Shown: positions 1 through 9,200 of the stretch, piece after piece | How positions within the stretch are numbered: position 1 is the first letter of the stretch | Layout: every line of letters starts with the position of its first letter | NCBI GenBank assembly: GCA_026387665.1 | Contig: JAPLLG010000003.1 | Location: forward strand, 62,001 to 126,000 | Length of the DNA stretch: 64,000 nt | Reading direction: 5' to 3' | Origin: Nitrospirota bacterium | GTDB lineage: Bacteria; Nitrospirota; Nitrospiria; Nitrospirales; Nitrospiraceae | Notes under the pieces: model-generated | Database searches by the model: none | What the model was told of the DNA's origin: nothing | What the model saw: the letters and a program-made list of their open reading frames with translations, nothing else | Position numbers and translations under genes: made by a program

Positions 1-16
1 GCGCGACCCTTTCAGC

Positions 17-1636
17 TTAAATCGGTGTGGCAGCCACTGTGTCCGGTTCAGGTCCCTTGGTGCGGAAATAGCTGAACAGGCACAAAAGCGCGCAGATTAT
101 AGCACAGCCGTAGGCAAAGACATCCCCGTGGCGGCTGTAAAACGTATGGGGGCGCCAGGCCTGCATCCTGGTTCGCACGGCCTGTTCCGTGAAGATCGGC
201 GTCGCTTCGACGATACGTCCGAACGGATCGATGAAGCCGGAAATGCCGGTGTTCGCCGAACGGGCAAAGGCCAAATGATTCTCGACCGAGCGGAACACCA
301 CCATCGCAAAATGCTGAGAGGGAGCGGCTGAGCGGCCGAACCAGGCATCGTTCGTAATGGTCACCATAAATTCCGCCCCGTTCGCGGCGAATTGCCTTAC
401 CAGGTCTGGGAAGATCACTTCATAACAGATTGCGACGCCGAACTTGACCGGTCGCGGCTGCACGCCGGCTGTGCCGGGTTTCGGCGTCACCGTCATGATC
501 GTCGGGCCGGGCCCTGCTTCGAAATCGCCGATGCCTTCGACCAATCGGTCGAGGAAAAATAGGAGTGAGGATTTCAACGGAATATATTCTCCGAAGGGCA
601 CCAGATGTTGCTTGTCATAGCGGCCGAGGAGCTGGCCCTCCGGCGAGAGGAGATAGGCGCTGTTCAGGAGATAGGGCTTCCGATCCGGATAGAAACGCAG
701 GGCGGGGCTACCGAACAGGATGGGCGATTGCGCGCGATTGGCCAGGGAGATAAGCTGCAGTTGATAGACCGGCTCCCGCTCAAAGATGAAGGGTGTTGCT
801 GCTTCCGGCCAGATCACCAAGTCTGAGGCATGGCCAAGCTGTCCCGTCAGCCGGTCAAACCGCGCGAGGGTCTCCTCTCGATAAGCTGTGTCCCACTTCA
901 CAGCCTGATCGATGTTCGGCTGGATCACCCCGACGCTGATGGACGAGCGGGGAATGTGAGCAAAGGGCGCCTCTGATAAGGTTCGAAGGCCGTATTCCCA
1001 GGACAGGCCCACCAGTAAGACCGCCACCGCGACGAGCTCCCAGGGGAGTCTGGCCGGACGGAATCTCCGGAGCAACGGCATCAGCCAGGAGAGGAGTTCG
1101 GCCACTGCGACATTGACGAGCACAATGAGAAACGAGACCCCATAAACTCCCAGATGATCCGCAATCTGAATCACTTCGATCTGGCGATATTGCGAATAGC
1201 CGAGGAGCCCCCAGGGCATTCCGCTCAAGGCATAGGTCCGGATCAGTTCCAAACTCACCCATAAGCAGGGAACCGCAAAGAGCCCGTAGCGGGGAATCAG
1301 GCTCCGAAACCAGACGGATCCGGCGGAATAGATGGCGACATAGAGACCCAGGTAGACGGTGAGCAGCAACATGATGCCGTAGCTGATCACCAGCGGAACC
1401 TTACCGTAGATACTCATGGTGGTGACCACCCAGGCCATCATACCGGTAAAGGCAATCGTGCCGGTCAGCCAGCCGATCCAGAACGCCTGTTGTTTGCTTT
1501 TGCCGTCCAGCGCCCAATGCAACGGCACAAGGGCGATCCAGGCCAAGAGACCGAGGTCGTAGTTCGGGAAGCTCAGCGGGAGGAACAGCCCGCTCGCGGC
1601 GGCGAGGACGAGCGAACGCGCGAGGGAATGGGTCAT
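17..1636 (-). CDS. lnt: Apolipoprotein N-acyltransferase
   Basis: Transfers the third acyl chain onto the N-terminal cysteine of outer-membrane lipoproteins, the last step of lipoprotein maturation, in the inner membrane. The N-terminal half (about residues 1-220) is a chain of hydrophobic helices and the second half is a nitrilase/CN-hydrolase domain. Counted from the ATG at 1636, the catalytic triad is visible as Glu278 (IWPEAA), Lys342 (RYDKQH) and Cys404 (AICYEV). The length of 539 aa is normal for the family (E. coli 512). A TTG start at 1672 is open in frame, but the ATG at 1636 has an AAGG about 8 nt upstream and gives the expected N-terminus. It diverges from the 6S RNA gene. Lgt, the first enzyme of the same pathway, lies 12 kb away, and many lipoproteins in the window are its likely substrates. 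Confidence 0.95.
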   Translation of the reverse strand: MTHSLARSLVLAAASGLFLPLSFPNYDLGLLAWIALVPLHWALDGKSKQQAFWIGWLTGTIAFTGMMAWVVTTMSIYGKVPLVISYGIMLLLTVYLGLYVAIYSAGSVWFRSLIPRYGLFAVPCLWVSLELIRTYALSGMPWGLLGYSQYRQIEVIQIADHLGVYGVSFLIVLVNVAVAELLSWLMPLLRRFRPARLPWELVAVAVLLVGLSWEYGLRTLSEAPFAHIPRSSISVGVIQPNIDQAVKWDTAYREETLARFDRLTGQLGHASDLVIWPEAATPFIFEREPVYQLQLISLANRAQSPILFGSPALRFYPDRKPYLLNSAYLLSPEGQLLGRYDKQHLVPFGEYIPLKSSLLFFLDRLVEGIGDFEAGPGPTIMTVTPKPGTAGVQPRPVKFGVAICYEVIFPDLVRQFAANGAEFMVTITNDAWFGRSAAPSQHFAMVVFRSVENHLAFARSANTGISGFIDPFGRIVEATPIFTEQAVRTRMQAWRPHTFYSRHGDVFAYGCAIICALLCLFSYFRTKGPEPDTVAATPI

Positions 1637-1731
1637 GCCCCGCACCTTATCGAAAGCCGTAGAGGGATGCAACTTCGAATCGACCAGATCGACTCAGAGC
1701 ATTACGTCGCATCTCGTTAATGCGCCAATGC

Positions 1732-1760
1732 TTGACTCATCCATATCTGAGGAATACCGT
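1732..1760 (+). promoter_or_regulatory. Sigma-70 type promoter of the 6S RNA
   Basis: TTGACT (1732-1737), a 17-nt spacer and TACCGT (1755-1760) place transcription start near 1766-1767, which is exactly where the closing stem of the 6S RNA begins. The -10 element is weak, but position and spacing fit. Confidence 0.5.
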
Positions 1761-1765
1761 AGCCT

Positions 1766-1925
1766 TGTGGGGGGAGCTTAACGCCCCGAGGGAATATGGT
1801 TCATCAGGGGATCGAGTGTCGGGATGGTGTGCAAGCCCAGCTTGACTGGGAAGCCTGAAGTCCCGCCGAGATTTCCGCCGTACCTATGCTGTCCTCGGTA
1901 GGTGCGCGCTCCTCCCACCCTAATG
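1766..1925 (+). ncRNA. ssrS: 6S RNA (RNA polymerase-binding regulator)
   Basis: 6S RNA mimics an open promoter and binds the housekeeping RNA polymerase holoenzyme in slow growth. The sequence shows the classic layout. An 11-bp closing stem joins 1767-1777 and 1908-1918 with one G-U pair. CCGAGG near 1786-1791 pairs with CCTCGG near 1892-1898. A large central bubble follows, then an inner stem (CGGGA near 1820 with TCCCG near 1861) and a terminal hairpin with stem CCCAG/CTGGG at 1836-1850. The segment GGTGTGCAAGC...GAAGCCTGAAG resembles the corresponding part of E. coli 6S RNA (GGTGAGCATGC...GAAGCCTTAAAA). There is no coding ORF here. Ends are approximate. The RNA stops about 50 nt before top6B. 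Confidence 0.8.
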
Positions 1926-1974
1926 GACGCTGAACGATTCTCCGGTTTCGTCACGTTAACCTGTGAGAGGATGA

Positions 1975-3975
1975 ATGGCCAAGTCTAAGTCTTCCGCATC
2001 TGTTGCGCCGACTGTCTCCTCGTCGAAAACTGCTTCCCCACCATCAGCGCCCAAGAAATCCAAAGCTCCAGTTGCCCCAGCTGTCACGGCAGTGGAAATG
2101 GGAGCCAGGCAGCGGGAGATTTCCGTTTCGGAGTTCTTCACGAAGAACCGCCATCTCCTGGGCTTCGACAACCCGCGCAAAGCCTTGCTGACCTGTGTGA
2201 AGGAAGCGGTCGACAATGCATTGGACGCCTGCGAGGAAGCGGGGATTCTTCCCGAGGTCACGGTGCAACTGGAAGCCGTGGCGGTCGGAGCTGCGGCAGT
2301 TCCGGCAGCGAGCCAGGCCACCCGCTTCCGGATCACCGTCACGGACAACGGCCCAGGAATCGTCCGCCAGCAGATTCCACGGGTCTTTGCCAAACTCTTG
2401 TACGGCTCCAAGTTCCATCGGCTGAGGATGAGCCGCGGCCAGCAGGGGATCGGCATCTCAGCGGCAGGGATGTACGGCCAACTGACGACGGGCAAACCGG
2501 TCAAGATCATCTCCCGCACCGGTCCCAGGGCTGCAGCCCAGTATTTTTCCGTCCAGATCGATACGAAGAAGAACGAGCCGCTGGTGCTGGAGAACAAGAC
2601 CGTCGAATGGGACAGGCCGCAAGGCACTCAGGTCGCGATCGAAGTCGAGGGCCGCTATCAGAAGGGCCGCGCCTCGGTGGACGAGTACCTTGAACAGACT
2701 TCGATTGCTAACCCGCACGTCCGTCTGATCTATCGTACGCCCGAAGGCGAAACGAAGGATTACCCCCGCGCCTATCACGAACTGCCTCCTTCGCCGAAAG
2801 AGATCAAGCCTCATCCCTATGGCATCGAATTCGGGATGTTCCTCAAGATGCTTCAGGAGAGCAAGAGCCAAACTGTTTCAGGTCTTCTGTCGAGCGATTT
2901 CTGCCGGGTGCCTCCTGCGCTTGCGGATGAGATGTGCAAGGCGGCAAAGGTCTCGCCCAGGGCGAAGCCCCGTGGCATTCGCGGTGCGATTGCCGAAACC
3001 CTCTATCAGACCATTCAAGCGACGAAGATCATGGCGCCGCCAACCAACTGCCTCTCGCCGATCGGCGAAAAGGCGATCCTCTCCGGCCTCTACAAACAGA
3101 TCAAAGGGGAGTTCTATACGGCGGTGAGCCGTCCCCCCTCGGTCTATCGAGGGAATCCCTTCATCATTGAAGCGGGGTTGGCTTTCGGGAAAGCGCCGGA
3201 TAGCGAGACGAAGCCTGAGAAGCAATCGCTGCCTCTGGCAGAAGGGGAGCATGAGGAGGGAGACTCGGAACTTGCTCGCGTGATTCGCTACGCCAACCGG
3301 GTCCCGTTGCTCTATCAGCAATCCTCCTGCGCCACCTTCAAGGCGGTGCTCGCCACGACCTGGCGCAATTACGGGATCTCTCAGTCGCGCGGAGCTCTGC
3401 CGGCCGGACCGATGGTCATCTTCGTGCATATTGCCTCCGTCTGGGTGCCCTTTACGAGCGAGTCCAAAGAAGCGATTGCGGAATACGACGAAATCCACAA
3501 GGAAATCACCCTGGCGCTTCGCGAGTGCGGCAGGAGGCTCGGACTGTTCCTGCGCCGGCGCGAGCGGGCGGCAAGCGAGTTCCGGCGGCGCAACATTTTT
3601 GAACTCTACATCGAAGAAGTCGTGGCAGCCTGCAACAGCCTGAAGGGCGGGAAGCTGGCCACGGAGAAGCTGAAAGCCCAGCTGCAGAAGATTGCCTCCT
3701 CGCGGACCGGCGGCATCAAGACCGATGAAACGTTGGGCAAGACCGGCGCAGGACCGGAAGGTCTGCCCCATTCCATCATTGTCACAGCGGAGGGGATTGA
3801 AGGGGAGGCGCCGGCCATCGCCGTTCCAGCCGTCATCGAGGCAGACGAGAAACAGCCCTTGGTGAAACAGAGCCGAAAGCCTGCTGCGAAGGCGAAGCCT
3901 GCCAAGAAGAAGCCGAGCAAGGGTGCAACGGTTTCGATGGTTCGCAAGGCTCATCCGGCAAGAAAGAAGAAATAG
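1975..3975 (+). CDS. top6B: DNA topoisomerase VI subunit B (ATPase)
   Basis: ATPase subunit of a type IIB topoisomerase, an A2B2 enzyme that passes one duplex through a transient break in another. The GHKL/Bergerat fold is clear: N-box KEAVDNALD (Glu77, Asn81), DNGPGI at 124-129 and GQQGIGIS at 155-162. An H2TH-like helical region follows around residues 295-370, then the transducer domain with a conserved QSRGALPAGP stretch near 465. At 666 aa it is longer than archaeal Top6B (about 530). The extra length is a Ser/Ala/Pro/Lys-rich N-terminal leader (1-43) and a Lys/Ala-rich basic tail (about 630-666) that looks like a DNA-binding tail. Start: ATG after GTGAGAGG. The A subunit starts 8 nt after the stop, so they form an operon. 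Topoisomerase VI is typical of archaea and plants and uncommon in bacteria. Confidence 0.95.
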   Translation: MAKSKSSASVAPTVSSSKTASPPSAPKKSKAPVAPAVTAVEMGARQREISVSEFFTKNRHLLGFDNPRKALLTCVKEAVDNALDACEEAGILPEVTVQLEAVAVGAAAVPAASQATRFRITVTDNGPGIVRQQIPRVFAKLLYGSKFHRLRMSRGQQGIGISAAGMYGQLTTGKPVKIISRTGPRAAAQYFSVQIDTKKNEPLVLENKTVEWDRPQGTQVAIEVEGRYQKGRASVDEYLEQTSIANPHVRLIYRTPEGETKDYPRAYHELPPSPKEIKPHPYGIEFGMFLKMLQESKSQTVSGLLSSDFCRVPPALADEMCKAAKVSPRAKPRGIRGAIAETLYQTIQATKIMAPPTNCLSPIGEKAILSGLYKQIKGEFYTAVSRPPSVYRGNPFIIEAGLAFGKAPDSETKPEKQSLPLAEGEHEEGDSELARVIRYANRVPLLYQQSSCATFKAVLATTWRNYGISQSRGALPAGPMVIFVHIASVWVPFTSESKEAIAEYDEIHKEITLALRECGRRLGLFLRRRERAASEFRRRNIFELYIEEVVAACNSLKGGKLATEKLKAQLQKIASSRTGGIKTDETLGKTGAGPEGLPHSIIVTAEGIEGEAPAIAVPAVIEADEKQPLVKQSRKPAAKAKPAKKKPSKGATVSMVRKAHPARKKK

Positions 3976-3983
3976 GACGATCC

Positions 3984-5090
3984 ATGGCCAAAACGAAACG
4001 GACGAAGAACGGGACGGTCGAGAAGAAACTGATCGGGCTGGCCGATATGGTGATCGCCTCCGCGCAGCGAGGCAAGGATCCGACGATGGAGATTCCGCTC
4101 CGCGCACTCTCGAACGTGACCTTCAATCCCCGCAAGGGTCTGCTCGAAATGGGGAGCAAGAAGCAGGCGCGCTCATTTTTCAATGTGGGCATGGCCAAGA
4201 AGTTCATGCAAACCATCCTGGTCGCGGATGCCCTTTCGGAACTGCAGCGAGCGGAACTGACGACCTCGCTCAGAGAGATCTATTACCGGACCAAACATAC
4301 GATCCAGGACTCGCACGAGAATACGTTCGATACTCAGGACGAATCGGATCCGATCATCGAGGACCTGGAAGTCTCGCTGGTGGCGCTCCGTGAGGAGCTC
4401 CATGTGCGGGCTGAGAATGGCGGGAGTGTGGTTGGCCCGCTTGTGCTCGGTGACGACGGCGATCGCGTGGATTGCGCCAAACTGGGGAAGGGTGGCTATT
4501 CTGTGCCGTCGATTGTCGAGCCGGAATATGTGGAGATCCGGCGTTGCACGGCGGACTTCGTGTTGCTGGTCGAAAAAGGTACGCAGTGGAACCGCCTCTC
4601 GGAAGACAAGTTCTGGCGGCGCTATAATTGCGTATTGCTGACGGGGAATGGGCAACCGCCTCGCGGGGTGCGCCGCTTGGCGCGAAGGCTGCACGAAGAA
4701 TATCGGCTGCCGGTCTATGTCCTGGTCGACAACGATCCCTGGGGCTATTACATCTACTCCGTCGTCAAACAGGGCTCAATCAATCTGGCCTTCGAGAGCG
4801 AGCGGATGGCGATTCCCAAAGCCAAATTCATCGGCCTCTCCAGCGCCGATCCTGAACGATACGAACTGCCGCGCAATGTCGGGATCAAGCTGAACGAAAA
4901 GGACATCGCCCGCGCGAAAGAGCTGCTCAATTATCAGTGGTTTCAGAAGCCGGCATGGCAGGTGGAAATCAAGAGGATGCTTGCGAGTGGATTGAAGTAC
5001 GAACTGGACGCCCTCGCCAATAAGGACTTCCAATATCTCACGAAAAAATATCTGCCCCGAAAGCTCAAAGAGAAAGACTGGCTGGACTAG
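3984..5090 (+). CDS. top6A: DNA topoisomerase VI subunit A (Spo11-like)
   Basis: DNA-cleaving subunit of topoisomerase VI and a homologue of the meiotic protein Spo11. The winged-helix (5Y-CAP) domain carries the cleavage motif REIYYRTKH, with Tyr101 the likely nucleophile. The Toprim domain has its acidic residues in LLVEKG (Glu197) and in VDNDPWG (Asp249, Asp251), with the basic stretch PPRGVRRLARR between them. The 368-aa length matches archaeal subunits (about 370-390). The start ATG follows AGGA, 8 nt after the top6B stop. The palindromic repeat begins at the base after its stop codon. All catalytic residues are present, so an active enzyme is expected. Confidence 0.95.
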   Translation: MAKTKRTKNGTVEKKLIGLADMVIASAQRGKDPTMEIPLRALSNVTFNPRKGLLEMGSKKQARSFFNVGMAKKFMQTILVADALSELQRAELTTSLREIYYRTKHTIQDSHENTFDTQDESDPIIEDLEVSLVALREELHVRAENGGSVVGPLVLGDDGDRVDCAKLGKGGYSVPSIVEPEYVEIRRCTADFVLLVEKGTQWNRLSEDKFWRRYNCVLLTGNGQPPRGVRRLARRLHEEYRLPVYVLVDNDPWGYYIYSVVKQGSINLAFESERMAIPKAKFIGLSSADPERYELPRNVGIKLNEKDIARAKELLNYQWFQKPAWQVEIKRMLASGLKYELDALANKDFQYLTKKYLPRKLKEKDWLD

Positions 5091-5212
5091 CAGGATGCTG
5101 AAAACGTCCGCCAGCGGCGTTCTCGCTTCACGAAGAGGCTCAACGTACCGCGGCGTACGCCTCGCCTCTTCGTTCGCTGCGTCCTTGCTGGACGGCCGTT
5201 TTGAGCATCCTG
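5091..5212. repeat. 122-bp imperfect palindromic repeat element
   Basis: The two ends are imperfect inverted copies of about 26 bp: CAGGATGCTGAAAACGTCC at the left matches the reverse complement of the right end (GGACGGCCGTTTTGAGCATCCTG). The centre is also self-complementary around GTACCGCGGCGTAC. It begins directly after the top6A stop codon. Short related pieces (CAGGCTGCTGAAAA and CAGGCTG) occur directly after two other stop codons at 13650 and 29127. The pattern fits a dispersed REP/MITE-like element that could form a cruciform or a 3' mRNA hairpin. A 65-codon reading frame crossing it (5095-5292) is not considered a gene. Confidence 0.75.
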
Positions 5213-5321
5213 TGGCTATTCAGACTGCGACACCATTCAGAGCCTTTCAGCCTGATTTCCCGTCTGCACCAAGTTTTTCCGCAGCCTGCTAGGCCAGCCA
5301 GTCTCAGTCTGACGTCTGAAT

Positions 5322-5546
5322 TTAGCTCGGGGGCAGCATCATATAGAGCCCGCCAATGATGATCGGTGCCGCCACATACATGGCCTTCTTGCCGAAGCTG
5401 TCGTAGACGCCGTAGATCAGGATCGCGGCCATGAAGGTGAAATAGAGCTGTCCGATTCCGCGGTACCCAGCGCTATGTTCCACTGCCAGGGCGAGCGAGG
5501 GCGCTCCCATGATCACTGCGGCCGAAAGGGCTGCTAGTCGTTTCAT
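5322..5546 (-). CDS. Small inner-membrane protein, unknown function
   Basis: A 74-aa protein that I do not recognise as a named family. An N-terminal signal-like helix (residues 1-21, MKRLAALSAA... ending in ALA) is followed by two further hydrophobic segments (about 31-47 and 55-71), so it is probably membrane-embedded with a short periplasmic part. The start has a good ribosome binding site (AAGGAG, 7 nt upstream). It stands alone, convergent with top6A across the repeat and divergent from the thioredoxin-like gene. No catalytic or metal-binding motif is seen. Confidence 0.65.
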   Translation of the reverse strand: MKRLAALSAAVIMGAPSLALAVEHSAGYRGIGQLYFTFMAAILIYGVYDSFGKKAMYVAAPIIIGGLYMMLPPS

Positions 5547-5595
5547 CTCAATCTCCTTCTCACTGAGGTTAGGGCCCGTGGGGTCACGCTGAAGG

Positions 5596-5622
5596 TTAAC
5601 GAGCGCACAGTATGCTTATAAT
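5596..5622 (+). promoter_or_regulatory. Possible sigma-70 promoter of the thioredoxin-like gene
   Basis: A perfect TATAAT (5617-5622) is preceded by TTAACG (5596-5601) at a short 15-nt spacing. It lies about 120 nt upstream of the ATG at 5742. The -35 match is partial, so this is tentative. Confidence 0.3.
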
Positions 5623-5741
5623 TTCATGGATGAGATGGCCATGCTGCGCCTTCCACGGAAGGAAGTCAAACAGCTGGAGCGCCCTTGCTTGCTCCCCCGT
5701 CAGACCCGATGGTAAGATCGCGCAGCTGTTGGAGGGAACCG

Positions 5742-6005
5742 ATGCCAAACGTTGTGCTATTAATTTCGCCGAGTTGCGGGGCCTGCCCCTCGGCAAAGAG
5801 TCTCTGGAAACAGTTGCGCGTCAAATATAGCTTCGGCTATCGCGAAGTGGATATCACCACCGAGGATGGCCGGCTCCTCGCAGACCGGCATTCGGTCAGG
5901 GCTGTGCCTGCCAGCATTATCGATGGACGATTGACGTTCGTCGGTGTTCCGAGTCGCGAGAGCGCCGAAAAAGCGCTGCTGCTCAAAATGAAACCGCGCG
6001 AGTAG
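5742..6005 (+). CDS. Thioredoxin-fold (glutaredoxin-like) protein
   Basis: An 87-aa protein with a thioredoxin/glutaredoxin fold. A redox CxxC motif (SCGACPSAK, Cys12 and Cys15) follows the first strand, and a cis-proline motif (AVPAS) sits near residue 56. Family knowledge suggests dithiol-disulfide exchange in the cytoplasm, since there is no signal peptide. I chose the ATG at 5742 because GGAGGG lies 5 nt upstream; an in-frame ATG at 5685 would add an unlikely leader. A 53-aa zinc ribbon gene follows after 15 nt, so the two are probably co-transcribed. The substrate is unknown. Confidence 0.8.
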   Translation: MPNVVLLISPSCGACPSAKSLWKQLRVKYSFGYREVDITTEDGRLLADRHSVRAVPASIIDGRLTFVGVPSRESAEKALLLKMKPRE

Positions 6006-6020
6006 GGGAAGTAGACTTCT

Positions 6021-6182
6021 ATGGTCGATGACGACGACGATTTTGAATTGCCCGAGCTCCCTCGCATCGACAAAGGGCCTCCGCCGGAATGTCCGATGTG
6101 CGGCGATCCGATGAAGTTCATCGATGGCGACTGGTGCTGTGTCGATTGTAACGGCGAGCTGTTGGGACCGGAAACCGGCTAG
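6021..6182 (+). CDS. 53-aa zinc-ribbon protein
   Basis: A very small acidic protein. After an Asp-rich start (MVDDDDDFE) come two cysteine pairs, CPMC (24-27) and CCVDC (39, 40, 43), the spacing of a one-knuckle zinc ribbon such as the transcription factor zinc-finger family. A purine-rich AGGGGAAG lies upstream. It is 15 nt downstream of the thioredoxin-like gene on the same strand. The cysteine pattern and codon use support a real gene. The function is unknown; zinc binding or a protein-protein adaptor are inferences. Confidence 0.65.
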   Translation: MVDDDDDFELPELPRIDKGPPPECPMCGDPMKFIDGDWCCVDCNGELLGPETG

Positions 6183-6282
6183 CCCTGTGATCTGTGATGT
6201 ACTCTAGCGACAAGAAGAACATCATGGCTCTCTGTCCTGTGTCTGCTCATCACCCCTCACCGATCATGCGTCACGGTTCCTG

Positions 6283-9200
6283 ATGCTTCGCATCGTCACC
6301 GGGCCTTTCAATCCAGTTCTCGAGCATGAGCTGGTTGAAGACATTCGGCGCTGTAAGAGCGACGATCCTTTTGCTCCCCTCGCTGTCATCGTGCCCTCCG
6401 CTTCTCTGGTCGAGCAGCTGAAACAGTCTCTCGCTCGTCACGAGCCCCGATCCTTCCTCAATATCCATTTCCTGACGTTCCACCAGCTGGCCCTTCGTCT
6501 GCGCGACGATCTCGCAGCATTGCCTGGGTCCAGTCAGGAGCCTCCACTGCAGTTGGTTGACGATTTCTTTTTCGAGCAATTGGTGCGCCAGGTGGTCAAG
6601 CGCAACCTGCCGGGGCTCGAACCACTCGCTCGTTTGCCTGCCTCTCCGGGAACCTGGAAAGGCCTCTGGGCGACAGTGCGCGACTTGAAAGACGCAGTGG
6701 TGGCGCCGACGATGGGCTTGAAGGCGCTGACGGAAGAGGTCTTCGAAGAGGAAGACCGGGACTGGCTCCGGTCCCTGTTCACCCTCCATGCAGCCGTGAT
6801 GGAGGCCTGCCGATCGCTCAGGGTCGGTTCTCCTGATGACCTGGCTGCCTCACTCGATCGGGATCTTTCAGGCGCTCCATTCCTCAAGGGACTGCATCGC
6901 CTGTTTTATTATGGGTTCTACGACCTCTCGCAGGTCCAGCTCTCGTTCTTTGAATCGGTCGTCCGCGCTGTTCCTGCCACCGTGTATTTTCCGTTACAGG
7001 ACCGTCCGGCCTATTTCTTCGCCCGCCAATTTTTCGAGCGGCATCTGCTTCCTCTGGCAGAGACCCATGAAGATCGGAGCGGGGAGGGAGACCGAACCGC
7101 AATAGCGGAGCTGGTCGAACTGTCCGTCATGAACGTGATCGGGGTCGAGGAGGAGCTGGCCAGAGTCTGCCGTGAAATCCTGACTCTGGTCGAGGTGAAC
7201 AACTATCGCTTCGATGAGATCGGCGTCGTGGCCCGCACCCTGGAACCCTATCAAGCCAGGCTGCAATCGGTGTTCGACCGTCATCTGGTGCCCTTCACGA
7301 CCACGGCGGGCAAACCCCTATCGCGTGAACCATTGGTGAAGACCCTCTTGCGTCTTGCCTCGCTCCCGCTGAACGATTTCGACCGTGGGGCGATGTTGGA
7401 TGTGGTCACGTCCCCCTTCTATCAGGCTGGTGGCGACGGCTCTACCAGTGTGAATTTTCGACCGGACCTCTGGCGTTCGCTCGTCTATACCCTGGGGATT
7501 ACGAAGGGGGAGGCGGAATGGAAACGGTTGGGAGAGCCGGCCAGTTCGTCCATTCTTCGCGATGCAGGGGCTGAGTCGGACAAAGACGATCAGCCAACAG
7601 CCGGAACGGGCGAGATAGCGCAACTGGCCTATTTATGGGAACTCGTATCGCGGCTGATTCAGGATTGCCGAGCCCTTCCTGCTCATGGATCGGTCGGCAC
7701 CCTGACCGACGCATTTCAGTCATTGCTGCAATCCCATATTCATGTGCCGGGCCTGTTCGAATCATCGTCGAGCGAGTCAGCCGAGCAGACGGATCTCACC
7801 AAGGTCGGTGTACTGATCCGATCTTCTCTAGCCCGGTTGCAGCAATTGGATCCGCTGGGAGGGAGCCTCTCATGGGAGGAGTGGGTCGATTTGTTTCAGC
7901 GGATATTGGACGAGACCAGTCTCCCTGTCGAGGAGGAGCGCCATCAGGGAGTACAAGTGCTGGATGCCATGACGGCCCGAGGCAGGACGGTTCGAACGCT
8001 CTTTGTCATGGGCATGAACGAAAAGCTTTTCCCCCGCTACGTGCGGGAGGACCCCTTTCTCCGAGACAGGCAGCGAGTCGTGCTGGAATCGACCCTGGGT
8101 TACAAGATCGATGAGAAGCTGGCAGGACATGAAGAGGAGCTGTTGTTATTTGAGCTCCTCAGCCGCTCGGCAACTAACCGGCTTTATCTGTCGTACCAAC
8201 GGGCCGATGAAGCAGGGCGAGTCATGGCCCCTTCCAGTTTCATCGCCATGGCGGTGCGGGATCAACGATTTATCGCACAGCAGGAAGAGCGAGTCCCTCG
8301 CAGGTTGACCCAGAGAATCAGTGAGCAGCCGTCGATCCAAGATCTCTTGCCCGCTGAGGAGCTGGCCCTGGGTTGCCTCATGCAGGGCCAGGATGCGCTG
8401 CCAGTGCTCGATGCGGTGGGACGGGATCTGCTTCTTGTAGAGCAGGGCCTCGCCACCTTGAAAACTATTGAGCGGGAATCCCCCGAACTTGGTCCGTTCG
8501 ACGGCATGGTCGGAGCGCCGGCGCCTATCTCATCGTCTGCCAAGGAGCGAAGCTTCTCGCCGACCTCATTGGAACGGTATGCGACCTGTCCCTTTCAGTA
8601 TTTTGCGGACAAGGTGCTTAAGCTGGAGCCAGTGCGGCGGATTCAGGAGGATCACCTGCCTCCCTTGATGCTCGGGACTCTGGTGCATGAATCGCTGCGG
8701 GTGAGTTACGAGCGGTTGTTGTCGCTCCAATGGCCGGATGTGTTGCTACCAGATGTCAGGGTGCAATCAACCGTGCATGAATCAGTGACCGAGACCTTCG
8801 CTTCCCATGCTGCGACTCAAGGGACCGGACATGCGCTGCTCTGGACCTTGGCCTGTGAACAGGTGACAGAGCTCGTGACTGCTGCTGTGTCGTCCGATCA
8901 GGAGGAATATCTCGCAACCGGATTCCGTCCTGTGGCATTCGAGGCGGCAGCCCAAGGAGTCGTCTCGCTGGAGTCCGATGCGTCGGTGTCCTTAAAGATC
9001 CATGGCACCTTGGACCGGGTCGATTACCGGGCTGAGCCTCCGGCGCTCCGGATCGTGGACTATAAGTTCAAACAGGGGAGTGAGATCAGCGCCGTCGATC
9101 GCAACCTGGCCCTGTCGGCCGTGCGGGGACTTCGGCTGCAACCGCCGCTTTACGCCAGCATGAATCTGCCGTCGCTGCCGCCTGCGACCGATGTCCAATT

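Noticed and set aside
5095-5292. 65-codon frame behind top6A.
   Set aside because: It lies mostly in the palindromic repeat, has no ribosome binding site and its protein reflects the repeat only.
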